Origin: DATACN01 sp038215095
GTDB lineage: Bacteria; Actinomycetota; Thermoleophilia; Solirubrobacterales; Thermoleophilaceae
Direction: 5' to 3'
Length of the DNA: 13,973 nt
NCBI GenBank assembly: GCA_038215095.1
Contig: JBBQRG010000072.1
Span: 1 to 13,973, forward strand
In this document: positions 7,293-13,973 of the stretch, piece by piece
Layout: every line of letters starts with the position of its first letter
Position numbering within the stretch: position 1 is the first letter of the stretch
The notes under the pieces: model-generated
What the model saw: the letters and a program-made list of their open reading frames with translations, nothing else
The model's database searches: none
What the model was told of the DNA's origin: nothing
Position numbers and translations under genes: made by a program

Positions 7293-9928
7293 CAGCCGCC
7301 GGCCAGGTGGCTTTCGATCTCGCTATAGGCGGTCCGCAGCGCCTCCGGGAGCTTCTCCGGGTCGCGCCCGCCGGCCTGCGCCATCGTGTCGCGGCCGCCC
7401 CCGCCACCGCCCGCCACCTTGGCCGCCGAGCGCACCACGTCGCCGGCCTTCAGGCCGCGCTCGACCGCCGCCGGCGCGAAGTTCGCCACCAGGTGCACGC
7501 GGCCGTCCACCGCGCAGCCCAGCACCACCGCCGCGTCTCCGAGCTTCTGGCGCACGGTGTCCGACAGCGCGAGCAGCTCCTTGGCGCCGGGCGCATCCAC
7601 CGCCTGCACCAGCACCCTCAGGCCCCCGGTCTCCTCGGCCTGGGCCACGAGCCGGTCGGCCACCTCGCGGTCGGGGCCTCCCCCGCCGCCCTTCTCCAGC
7701 TCCTTGACCCGCTCGCTCAGCCGCTCGACCGAGTGCACCACCTCGTGCTCGGGCACCCGCAGCAGCCTCGACAGCTCCTCGAGCCGCTCGGTGCGCTCGG
7801 CGAACAGCTTGGCCGCGGCGGGGCCTGTCAGCGCTTCGATGCGGCGCACGTTCGACGCGCTCGAGGTCTCGCTCGTCAGATGGAAGAGACCCACCTCGGC
7901 GGTCGCGGCGATGTGCGTGCCGCCGCAGAGCTCGCGCGAGACGCCCTCCACCTCCACCATCCGCACCCAGTCCCCGTACTTCTCGCCGAACAGGGCCATG
8001 GCGCCGAGCGACTCGGCCTCCGCGCGCGTGGTCTCGATGGCCCGCACCGGGCGGCTCTCCGCGATCCACGCGCCCACCATCGCCTCCACGTCGGCCAGCT
8101 CCTCCTCGCTCAGCCGCTCGCCATGGGTGAAGTCGAAGCGCAACTTGTCCGGCCCCACGTAGGAGCCGGCCTGGCGCACGTGTGTGCCGAGCCGCTGCCG
8201 CAGCGCCGCGTGCAGCAGGTGGGTGGCGGTGTGGTTGCGCATCGTGGCGAGGCGCGGCTCGCGCTCCACCAGCGCGCGCACCTCGTCGCCCGGGCCGATC
8301 TCACCTTCGAGCGGCTCGAGCGCCAGCGCCTGGTCGTCGCCCAGGCGGTACACGTCCACCACCCGCGCGCGGCCGGAGGTTGTCTCGACCTGCCCCGTGT
8401 CGGACACCTGGCCCCCGCCCTCGGGATAGAAGGGGCTCTGCTCGAGCTTCGCCAGCACCAAGCCGTTCACCCGCTCGGCGGCCCGCAGAACGCTGTCTGC
8501 CTCAATGGTCTCGTAGCCCACGAACTCCGTCCGGAACCCGGCCGACCTCGCGAAGCGCAGGACCTCGTCGTGCCGCACGTGCGGGCTGTCCGCGCCCGCC
8601 TGCGCTCGCGAGGCGCCGCCGCGCGAGGTCTCTCGCGCGCGCTCCATCAGCTCCTCGAAGCCCTGATCGTCCACCGACAGGCCGGCCTCCGCCAGCAGCT
8701 CCTTGGTCAGCTCGTATGGGAAGCCGTAGGTGTCGTGCAGCCGGAAGGCGTCCTCTGCCGAGACCCAGGACGACTGCTCCTCCTCGGCCCGCGACACGAT
8801 GTCCGCGAGCAGGCGCTCGCCGGTCGCCAGCGTGCGGCCGAAACCCTCCTCCTCGGCGGCGGCCCAGCGCGCGATCGCGTCTGCGTTCACCCGCAGCTCG
8901 GGGTAGGCGCCCTCCATCACGTGGATCACGCGCTCGCACAGCTTCGGCATGAACGAGCCCTCGATCCCCAGCGCGCGGCCCTGCTGGATCGCACGGCGCA
9001 TGATGCGCCGCAGCACGTAGCCGCGGTCCTCGTTCGACGGCACCACACCGTCCGAGATCAGGAAGGTCGTGCCGCGGCCATGGTCGGCCAGGATCCGCAG
9101 CGCCCGCGTGGTCGCGAAGTCCTGTCCGTACTTCTTCCCGGACAACTCCTCGCCCAACTCGATCACGGGACGGAAGTGCGAGGTCTCGAAAACCGAGTCC
9201 ACGTCCTGCTTGATGGCGGCCATCCGGTCCAGGCCGAGCCCGGTGTCGATGTTCTTGAAGGGCAGGTCCGTCAGCGAGCCGTCCTCGTGCAGCTCGTTCT
9301 GCATGAACACGAGGTTCCAGTACTCGAGGAAGCGCTCGGTCTCGTCGCCGGGCCTGTGGTCCTGGTCGCCGAACTCGAGGCCCCTGTCTATGTAGAGCTC
9401 CGAGCAAGGGCCACACGGGCCCGTGGGACCTGACTGCCAGAAGTTGTCCTCCCGGCCCAACTGGACGATGCGCTCTTCAGGGATGCCAATTGAACGCCAG
9501 CACTCGATGGCCTCCTCGTCCGGACCGAGGCCCAGCTCCGGCTCGCCGCCGAAGACCGTGATCCAGATCTTCTCCGGGTCGAGCCCGAGGTGTTGGGTCG
9601 AGAACTCCCACGCGAACTCGGCGGCGCCTTGCTTGAAGTAGTCGCCCACCGAGAAGTTGCCGAGCATCTCGAAGAAGGTGAGGTGCCGCTTGGTGGTGCC
9701 GACCACCTCGATGTCCACGGTCCGGAACGTCTTCTGGCACGAGCACAGCCGCGGCGACGGCGGGTCCTCCTCACCCCTGAAGTAGGGCTTGAACTGCTGC
9801 ATGCCGGCGGTCGTCAGGAGCACCGACGGGTCGTAGGTCGGAGGCACCAGCGACGACGACGGAACGAGCAGATGACTCCGCTCCTCGAAGAACGCAAGGA
9901 ACGTGCGCCGGATCTCGTCGGCCGTCAT
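7292..9928 (-). CDS. alaS: Alanyl-tRNA synthetase
   Basis: Class II synthetase that charges tRNA-Ala and deacylates mischarged Ser/Gly-tRNA. The product is 878 residues, full length. The catalytic core starts with LLTTAGMQQFKPYF (37-50) and RHLTFFEMLGNFSVGDYFK (81-99, motif 2). NIDTGLGLDRMAAI (226-239) and RALRILADHGRGTTFLISDG (275-294) belong to the aminoacylation and tRNA-recognition regions. The editing domain has the zinc site H566/H570 (NHTATHLLH) and C668/H672 (CGGTH). The C-Ala domain ends with a glycine-rich GGGGGGRDTMAQAGG (840-854). The ATG at 9928 has no evident Shine-Dalgarno. TAGACT (9941-9936) lies 7 nt upstream, so a leaderless transcript is possible, though no good -35 is seen. 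It is the first gene of the long minus-strand run; ruvX starts on its stop codon. Confidence 0.98.
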   Translation of the reverse strand: MTADEIRRTFLAFFEERSHLLVPSSSLVPPTYDPSVLLTTAGMQQFKPYFRGEEDPPSPRLCSCQKTFRTVDIEVVGTTKRHLTFFEMLGNFSVGDYFKQGAAEFAWEFSTQHLGLDPEKIWITVFGGEPELGLGPDEEAIECWRSIGIPEERIVQLGREDNFWQSGPTGPCGPCSELYIDRGLEFGDQDHRPGDETERFLEYWNLVFMQNELHEDGSLTDLPFKNIDTGLGLDRMAAIKQDVDSVFETSHFRPVIELGEELSGKKYGQDFATTRALRILADHGRGTTFLISDGVVPSNEDRGYVLRRIMRRAIQQGRALGIEGSFMPKLCERVIHVMEGAYPELRVNADAIARWAAAEEEGFGRTLATGERLLADIVSRAEEEQSSWVSAEDAFRLHDTYGFPYELTKELLAEAGLSVDDQGFEELMERARETSRGGASRAQAGADSPHVRHDEVLRFARSAGFRTEFVGYETIEADSVLRAAERVNGLVLAKLEQSPFYPEGGGQVSDTGQVETTSGRARVVDVYRLGDDQALALEPLEGEIGPGDEVRALVEREPRLATMRNHTATHLLHAALRQRLGTHVRQAGSYVGPDKLRFDFTHGERLSEEELADVEAMVGAWIAESRPVRAIETTRAEAESLGAMALFGEKYGDWVRMVEVEGVSRELCGGTHIAATAEVGLFHLTSETSSASNVRRIEALTGPAAAKLFAERTERLEELSRLLRVPEHEVVHSVERLSERVKELEKGGGGGPDREVADRLVAQAEETGGLRVLVQAVDAPGAKELLALSDTVRQKLGDAAVVLGCAVDGRVHLVANFAPAAVERGLKAGDVVRSAAKVAGGGGGGRDTMAQAGGRDPEKLPEALRTAYSEIESHLAGG

Positions 9929-10098
9929 GGCCCGCAGTCTAGGCGGCTAAATGACGGCACTCCGATCGTGACCAAAGCCACGCAACTTTTCGCCGAAATG
10001 GCGCAGACCTTCCCATGGGCATGGAGTTTCGCCCTGAGAATCCGTGCAATTGAACGCGCCCCGGTGAGTTTCACGCGCGTACGACCGACGATCGAACA
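9929..10098. other. Divergent intergenic region between alaS and the HD-GYP gene
   Basis: 170 bp that must carry promoters for both directions. On the minus strand TAGACT (9941-9936) is a possible alaS -10. A short hairpin CGCC-gaaat-GGCG lies at 9989-10001. On the plus strand GTGCAATTG (10044-10052) resembles the half-sites found at 12889-12916. I see no convincing -35/-10 pair for the HD-GYP gene, no T-box and no tRNA. The region is visibly more AT-rich than the flanking alaS. Confidence 0.4.
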
Positions 10099-11469
10099 GT
10101 GCTGGCCGAACAGCTAGTAGGGGAAGCGCGCGCACGGCGCCCCCAGCGGATGCACAGCCGTGAGCGTCGGGTACTTGGTACCTCAGCTCTGCTGTTCCTT
10201 GGCGTAGCCATCGGGCTGGCAATCTTCCTCCCGTCGGAACGCCATCCGGACCCGCTTCTAATCGTCGCGCTCGTCGCCGGCCACGCACTCGTATCCCGAG
10301 TTCGCTTCGAGTTCGGGAACGGCTATGTCGCTCCCGAGCAGCTGACGCTCGTTCCACTGGTTCTGCTTACCCCGCTGCCCTACGTCCCGCTGCTTGCGGC
10401 TGCCGCCGCGCTGCTCTCAGTGATTCCGGACATGGTCGGGGGCCATTGGTACCGGGACCGGTGGGTGGGCTACATCGCCGACGGCTGGTGCCCTGTGGGT
10501 GCGGTCATCGTGCTCGCGGCCCTGGCGCCCGGTCCTCCCGAGGTGAAGTTCGCCGGCGTCTACATCCTGGCCTTCCTGGCGCAGATGGGAGGCGACTTTG
10601 CCTGGTCCGTGATCCGTGACCGGCTGATCGACGGGGTAGATCCTCGAGAGACCTTCCGGAACTGGCTCGATGCAGTACGCATCGATGCCGTCCTGTCCCC
10701 CGTTGCGTTCTTCGTCACGCTCCAGGCGATGGACCACGCGTGGGCGCTTCTCAGCATCCCGCCCCTGGTCTGGCTGCTCAAGATCTTCTCCGGAGAGCGT
10801 GAGGAGAAGTACCACGCAACGCTCGAGCTACACCGCGCGTACCGCGGCACGGTGATGCTCCTGTACGACGTCGTCGAGTTCGACGACTCCTACACGGCAG
10901 AGCACAGTCGTTCGATCGTCGAGCTGGTGCACGCCGTGGCTAACGAGATGGGCATCGACGGCCAGGACTTCCAGGAGCTCGAGTTCGCGGCACTCCTTCA
11001 CGACGTCGGCAAGATCGCGATTCCGAAGGAGATCTTGAACAAGCCCTCCTCGCTCACATCCGAGGAGTTCGAGGTGATGAAGACCCACACCATCGAGGGT
11101 CAGTTCATGCTGGACCGGGTGGGTGGGCTCCTCGGCCGCGTCGGTGAGATCGTTCGTTCTTGCCACGAGCGCTGGGACGGCTCTGGTTATCCCGACAATC
11201 TCCGCGGTGAGGAAATTCCGCTGGCAGCCCGCATCGTTTTTGTCTGCGATGCCTACAACGCGATGACCACTGACCGCGTCTACCGGGCCGCGCTGTCCCG
11301 CGAGCATGCGCTCGCGGAGCTCGACGAAAACGCCGGCAGCCAATTCGACCCAACCGTCGTTGCCGCCCTGCTGAGGGTCCTTGAGAAGGCGGAGCCGGTC
11401 TTCTCGGGAACCGACGAGGTGCGTGCGGTCTTGGCCGGCAGCCCCTCGCGCCTACGGGCCACGGCGTAG
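10099..11469 (+). CDS. Membrane-anchored HD-GYP domain protein (predicted cyclic-di-GMP phosphodiesterase)
   Basis: HD-GYP proteins hydrolyse the second messenger cyclic-di-GMP, lowering its level and usually favouring motility over biofilm. Residues 27-230 hold roughly six hydrophobic segments (for example 27-45, 52-68, 82-109, 131-143, 150-164, 196-230), a MASE-type multi-pass membrane sensor domain. The HD-GYP domain follows: H269, HDVGKIAIP (301-309), H330, CHERWDGSGYP (355-365), D384 in VCDAYNAMTTDRVYR (382-396) and the GSQFDP end motif (413-418). The usual HHE before the GYP loop reads CHE, so one metal-ligand position is Cys. Start is uncertain: GTG at 10099 is the longest reading; ATG at 10150 would begin just before the first helix. 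Neither has a well-placed Shine-Dalgarno. It diverges from alaS and its end overlaps the MFS gene by 18 nt. Activity is predicted, not shown. Confidence 0.9.
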   Translation: MLAEQLVGEARARRPQRMHSRERRVLGTSALLFLGVAIGLAIFLPSERHPDPLLIVALVAGHALVSRVRFEFGNGYVAPEQLTLVPLVLLTPLPYVPLLAAAAALLSVIPDMVGGHWYRDRWVGYIADGWCPVGAVIVLAALAPGPPEVKFAGVYILAFLAQMGGDFAWSVIRDRLIDGVDPRETFRNWLDAVRIDAVLSPVAFFVTLQAMDHAWALLSIPPLVWLLKIFSGEREEKYHATLELHRAYRGTVMLLYDVVEFDDSYTAEHSRSIVELVHAVANEMGIDGQDFQELEFAALLHDVGKIAIPKEILNKPSSLTSEEFEVMKTHTIEGQFMLDRVGGLLGRVGEIVRSCHERWDGSGYPDNLRGEEIPLAARIVFVCDAYNAMTTDRVYRAALSREHALAELDENAGSQFDPTVVAALLRVLEKAEPVFSGTDEVRAVLAGSPSRLRATA

Positions 11470-12723
11470 CGGCTCTCCAACCGGACTTGCCGCGGGGACA
11501 GGCGTGGCGACTCGCCAGGAGCCGCGCAGCGCGAGCGCAGGAACGAGCCACGCCAGCAACGCGGTGCCGCCAGCGGCGAGGACCAAGGTCCGGATACCGA
11601 GAAGGTCAATCAGTAGGGGCGCGACGAGGAACGCGATAGCGAAGGCCCACGCTGTCAGCGCGTCCTTGGTGCCGAAGACCCGTCCTAGCAGCTGGTCGGG
11701 AACGGTCTTTTGGAGCAGCAGTCGCTCATGCACCAGCATGACCCCGTTTCCGAAGCCGGCGCCGACGAACGCCACGAGAGCGGTCCCGAAGACGTAGGCG
11801 AGCCCTATTCCGACGAGGCTCACTGCCATGAGCAATAGACCCGTCAGGTATCGGCGTTTGAGGGCTGGCAACTCGCCGCCCCGGGTCCCGATGAGAGACC
11901 CAGCCACGATGCCGGCGCCGAACAAGGCGACGAGAAGCGAGAAACCAACTCCGCTCGCACCCAGTTCCTGCGTGACGAATGGAAGCTCCGCAACATTGAA
12001 CACGCCGGCACACAGGAGGCCGGCTGTCGAAGCCAGGAGCACGATCCGAATCGGACGGGTTCCGAAGCTGGCGCTGAGGCCTGCCAGGGCATCGTCGATC
12101 AGCGCTGACCGCCACCGCTTCACCACGCTCCCCGGCGCGGCGACACGGACGTGCTCTCGGAAAGAAATCCGCGTGAGCAGCACAGCGGAGATGGCAAAAG
12201 TCACGGCGTTGAGAACCATGATCCCCTCCGCGCCACCCAGCAGAAGCATGCCGGCGGCCAGGGCCGGGCCCGCGGTATAGCCGAGGTCCGTAATCGCTCC
12301 GTAAAGCGACGTCGCGGACGACAGATACCTCGGGGTTGCAAGGCTCGGAAGAGATGCCAGAGCCGCCGGAGTGAAGAGACCGGTGCCGACTCCGGCGAGC
12401 AGCGCGAAGAAGATGGTTGCCTCGAAGCCATGGACCACGGCGATGCCCGCGAACGCCGCGGCGCGAAGGGTGTCGGCGAGGATCAGGCATCCGCGTCGGG
12501 ACCACCTGTCCGCAACGGCCCCGAGCAGCGGACCGAAGAGCATCGCGGGCAGCAAGTCCGCCAAGAGCACGAAGCTGATCGCCCAAACGGAGTGGAAGCG
12601 ACCGTAGGCCAAGATCAGCAGGCCGACGTACCCTGCGCCCGTTCCAAAGGCTGACTGCGCCAGTGCCGAAAAGAAGATCCGCGCGCGACGCTCCGACCGG
12701 AGGAAGTTCATCGTCTGACGCAT
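11452..12723 (-). CDS. MFS transporter (MFS_3/EntS-like exporter)
   Basis: Integral inner-membrane major facilitator, probably a proton-driven exporter of a small molecule or drug. The product is 423 residues with about 12 hydrophobic segments. Motif A between helices 2 and 3 reads GAVADRWSRR (68-77), and VPDQLLGRVFG (341-351) is the family's second-half loop signature. TPAALASLPSLA (118-129) and DLGYTAGPALAAG (146-158) match the MFS_3/enterobactin-exporter group. Substrate cannot be told. The ATG at 12723 has GGAG 6 nt upstream; an alternative ATG four codons in lacks this. Codon use is looser than in alaS-aroE (TTT, TCA, GGA, GCA and TTG occur near the start) and GC is lower, hinting at a different history. 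It overlaps the convergent HD-GYP gene by 18 nt. Upstream is a noncoding region with a strong hairpin. No regulator lies next to it. Confidence 0.9.
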   Translation of the reverse strand: MRQTMNFLRSERRARIFFSALAQSAFGTGAGYVGLLILAYGRFHSVWAISFVLLADLLPAMLFGPLLGAVADRWSRRGCLILADTLRAAAFAGIAVVHGFEATIFFALLAGVGTGLFTPAALASLPSLATPRYLSSATSLYGAITDLGYTAGPALAAGMLLLGGAEGIMVLNAVTFAISAVLLTRISFREHVRVAAPGSVVKRWRSALIDDALAGLSASFGTRPIRIVLLASTAGLLCAGVFNVAELPFVTQELGASGVGFSLLVALFGAGIVAGSLIGTRGGELPALKRRYLTGLLLMAVSLVGIGLAYVFGTALVAFVGAGFGNGVMLVHERLLLQKTVPDQLLGRVFGTKDALTAWAFAIAFLVAPLLIDLLGIRTLVLAAGGTALLAWLVPALALRGSWRVATPVPAASPVGEPLRRGP

Positions 12724-12778
12724 GAGATCTCCGGCAGGCTACTCAGGTACCGGCTGCGGCTAAACGCAGTCCAAAATG

Positions 12779-12807
12779 AGAAGAGGCCGCGGTGCGCGGC
12801 CTCCTCC
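12779..12807 (-). terminator. Strong GC hairpin upstream of the MFS gene (terminator or attenuator)
   Basis: A perfect 9-bp stem GAGGCCGCG/CGCGGCCTC with a 3-nt loop spans 12803-12783. It extends outward to about 13 bp with G-U pairs. On the minus strand it is followed by TTCTCATTTT, a weak U-tract; on the plus strand no T-run follows, so minus-strand polarity is favoured. It lies about 55 nt before the MFS start, so it would either end an upstream transcript or sit in the MFS leader as an attenuator. Confidence 0.5.
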
Positions 12808-12818
12808 AGATCAGTCTC

Positions 12819-12826
12819 TTATCGGC
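12819..12826 (-). promoter_or_regulatory. GCCGATAA element resembling the pilT -10
   Basis: GCCGATAA on the minus strand, followed by GAGACTGAT; before pilT the same octamer is followed by GGACTGAT. No TCAAG/TAAAG-like -35 is found 15 nt upstream, so as a sigma-28 promoter it is incomplete. If active, it would start transcription just ahead of the GC hairpin towards the MFS gene. Confidence 0.25.
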
Positions 12827-12888
12827 GGTATGTCATATGGGCCCCTTGGGGTCTCACCTCGATGTGCACGAAGTTGGCTCCCAAACCC

Positions 12889-12916
12889 GTGCAATTGCGT
12901 ACGCGAACTATTGCAC
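12889..12916. repeat. Inverted repeat GTGCAAT-N14-ATTGCAC (possible operator)
   Basis: Perfect 7-bp arms at 12889-12895 and 12910-12916, with centres 21 bp apart (two helical turns), in noncoding DNA. Related half-sites lie close by: GTGCAC (12864-12869) and GTGCAAA (12955-12961). The spacing fits a dimeric regulator bound to one face, but no regulator gene is adjacent. Confidence 0.35.
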
Positions 12917-12958
12917 AGACTACGGCGTTTGTCGCACCTTTCGCGGGAAAAGCCGTGC

Positions 12959-12996
12959 AAAAGGGCCCAATACCCCCCAGAAGGGGGACCCTGGGC
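12959..12996 (-). terminator. Probable intrinsic terminator downstream of the peptide ABC transporter gene
   Basis: On the minus strand GCCCA (12996-12992 region) pairs with TGGGC (12969-12965), enclosing a second stem TCCCCC-ttct-GGGGGG (12988-12973). It is followed by CCTTTT (T-run at 12962-12959). It begins 37 nt after the transporter stop codon, the right place and polarity. A 3x3 internal loop weakens the stem slightly. Confidence 0.55.
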
Positions 12997-13032
12997 GGTG
13001 CTTTGGTTGGGGATTCTTTACCGGTGGCCCGG

Positions 13033-13973
13033 TTAGGCGCTCTGGGCGGCGCTCGCCTCGGCCCGGTCCGGCAGTTCATCGCCGGCGCTCAGGGGGCTCG
13101 AGGGGTCCTTCTCGGCGGCCGAGATCTCCTCGGCCGTGACGTGCATCGGGTGGTGGCAGGCGGCGAGGTGGCCGTTCGCGTAGCGGGCGAGCGGCGGCTC
13201 GACGGTCTTGCAGACCTCGGTCGCCTTGGGGCAGCGGGGGTGGAACACGCAGCCGGACGGAGGATTGATCGGGTTGGGCGGCTCGCCGGAGACGACTGTG
13301 CGGTCGCGGGCGCGGTTCTCCTTGGGATCCGGGATCGGAATCGCCGACAGCAGCGCGCTCGTGTACGGGTGGATCGGCTTTTGGTACAGCTCCTCGGCGG
13401 GCGACAGCTCCATCACCTTGCCGAGGTACATGACCGCGATCCGGTCGGAGACGTGGCGCACCACGCTCAGGTCGTGGGCCACGAACAGGTAGGTCAGGCC
13501 GAAGTCGTCCTGGAGGTCGTCGAGCAGGTTGATGATCTGGGCCTGGACCGACACGTCAAGGGCCGAGACCGGCTCGTCGAGGACGATCAGCCGCGGCTCG
13601 AGAGCGAGGGCCCGGGCCACGCCGATGCGCTGGCGCTGGCCGCCGGAGAACTCGTGGGGGTAGCGATTCACGTGCTCGGCGGAGAGGCCCACCCGCGTCA
13701 AGAGCTCGCGCACTTTCGGCTCGACGGCGTCCCCCCCCACCCCATGCAGCTTCAACGGAGAGGCGATGATCTGGCCCACGCGCTTGCGCGGGTTAAGCGA
13801 GGCGAAGGGATCCTGGAAGACCATCTGCATCTCGCGGCGCAGCGGCTCCATCTCCTTCCGGCCCGCGCTCGTGATGTCGTTGCCGCGGAAGCGGATCGCG
13901 CCGTCGGTGGAGTCGATCAGGCGCATCAGCGCCCGCGAAAGCGTGGTCTTGCCGCAGCCCGACTCCCCCACCA
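13033..13973 (-). CDS. Oligopeptide/dipeptide ABC transporter ATP-binding protein (OppF/DppF type), C-terminal part
   Basis: Cytoplasmic ATPase that energises uptake of peptides (or related solutes) with a two-permease, two-ATPase importer. The gene runs off the window inside Walker A: the first complete codon reads Val of VGESGCGKTT, so the GTG at 13971 is internal, not a start. In visible-residue numbering: Walker A GESGCGKTT (2-10), Q-loop MVFQDPFASLNP (50-61), signature FSGGQRQRIG (108-117), Walker B LIVLDEP (128-134), D-loop SALD (136-139) and switch His166 (AHDLS). The oligo_HPY C-terminal domain follows, with HPYTSALLSAIP (201-212) and GCVFHPRCPKATEVC (240-254). Cysteines 241, 247, 254 and 272 form the four-Cys set that in some relatives binds an iron-sulfur cluster. 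The last 40 residues are a charged, Ala/Ser-rich tail. OppF/DppF is favoured over OppD/DppD because it ends the operon and has no downstream partner ATPase. Confidence 0.93.
   Translation of the reverse strand, partial: VGESGCGKTTLSRALMRLIDSTDGAIRFRGNDITSAGRKEMEPLRREMQMVFQDPFASLNPRKRVGQIIASPLKLHGVGGDAVEPKVRELLTRVGLSAEHVNRYPHEFSGGQRQRIGVARALALEPRLIVLDEPVSALDVSVQAQIINLLDDLQDDFGLTYLFVAHDLSVVRHVSDRIAVMYLGKVMELSPAEELYQKPIHPYTSALLSAIPIPDPKENRARDRTVVSGEPPNPINPPSGCVFHPRCPKATEVCKTVEPPLARYANGHLAACHHPMHVTAEEISAAEKDPSSPLSAGDELPDRAEASAAQSA

Larger units (their letters stand above)
12724..13032. other. 309-bp noncoding region between the MFS gene and the peptide ABC transporter gene
   Basis: No convincing gene is present: the short ORFs on both strands here look like chance readings and match no family I know. 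Reading with the minus-strand genes it holds, in order: a probable terminator (12996-12959), a GTGCA(A) half-site cluster (12955-12864), a GCCGATAA element (12826-12819), a long GC hairpin (12807-12779), a small 5-bp stem-loop CTGCG-tttagc-CGCAG (12769-12754) and the MFS Shine-Dalgarno. I saw no tRNA, tmRNA or RNase P signature, but an unknown small RNA cannot be excluded. Confidence 0.5.

Noticed and set aside
7307..9433. 708-codon plus-strand ORF opposite alaS
   Set aside because: Antisense to a full-length AlaS with all motifs. The product is His/Arg/Leu-rich with no fold signature.
10041..10052. CCGTGCAATTG shared by the two intergenic regions as a repeat element
   Set aside because: An 11-base identity between two sites is expected by chance in 14 kb. 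It is kept only as a weak companion to the 12889-12916 dyad.
11848..11854. GCCGATA inside the MFS gene
   Set aside because: It lies mid-gene with no -35 at the right distance; a chance match.
12840..13020. tmRNA, tRNA or RNase P RNA
   Set aside because: No peptide tag with terminal Ala-Ala stop, no T-loop GTTCGA with an acceptor stem and no RNase P core sequences were found.
12776..13036. Small ORFs on both strands in the MFS-transporter gap
   Set aside because: They overlap each other, the hairpins or the transporter gene end, lack ribosome binding sites and show no family resemblance.

Overview
The window is GC-rich (about 65-72% by eye) with dense, overlapping genes. It reads like an actinobacterium. 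The order alaS-ruvX-mltG-aroE is a standard actinobacterial block. Type IV pilus ATPases directly behind it, plus a membrane-anchored HD-GYP protein, point towards the class Thermoleophilia (Solirubrobacterales-like). That placement is inference; no rRNA or other marker is present.

Region 1 (9928 down to 1, all minus strand) is one nearly unbroken run of eight genes: alaS, ruvX, mltG, aroE, an uncharacterised envelope protein, pilB, pilT and the start of pilC. alaS/ruvX share 1 nt, ruvX/mltG and mltG/aroE share 4 nt, aroE and the envelope gene are 53 nt apart, the envelope gene and pilB share 4 nt, pilB-pilT are 28 nt apart and pilT-pilC 3 nt apart. Translation (alaS), Holliday-junction or rRNA processing (ruvX), peptidoglycan processing (mltG) and shikimate synthesis (aroE) are thus collinear with the pilus motor: extension ATPase PilB, retraction ATPase PilT and platform protein PilC. 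Sigma-28-like promoter sequences lie just before the envelope gene and before pilT, so the pilus part may be switched separately.

Region 2 (9929-12723) has slightly lower GC and looser codon use. A plus-strand HD-GYP protein (predicted cyclic-di-GMP phosphodiesterase with a multi-pass membrane sensor domain) diverges from alaS. Its 3' end overlaps by 18 nt the end of a convergent minus-strand MFS exporter gene.

Region 3 (12724-13032) is a 309-bp noncoding stretch. It holds a probable terminator for the upstream peptide-transporter gene, a cluster of GTGCA(A) half-sites including a 7-bp dyad, a second copy of the GCCGATAA-containing element found before pilT, and a strong GC hairpin ahead of the MFS gene.

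Region 4 (13033-13973) is the C-terminal part of an OppF/DppF-type peptide ABC transporter ATPase that runs off the window.

The most novel items are the cysteine-free two-domain envelope protein (LppX/LprG-like plus redox-dead thioredoxin-like) at the head of the pilus genes and the paired sigma-28-like promoters.
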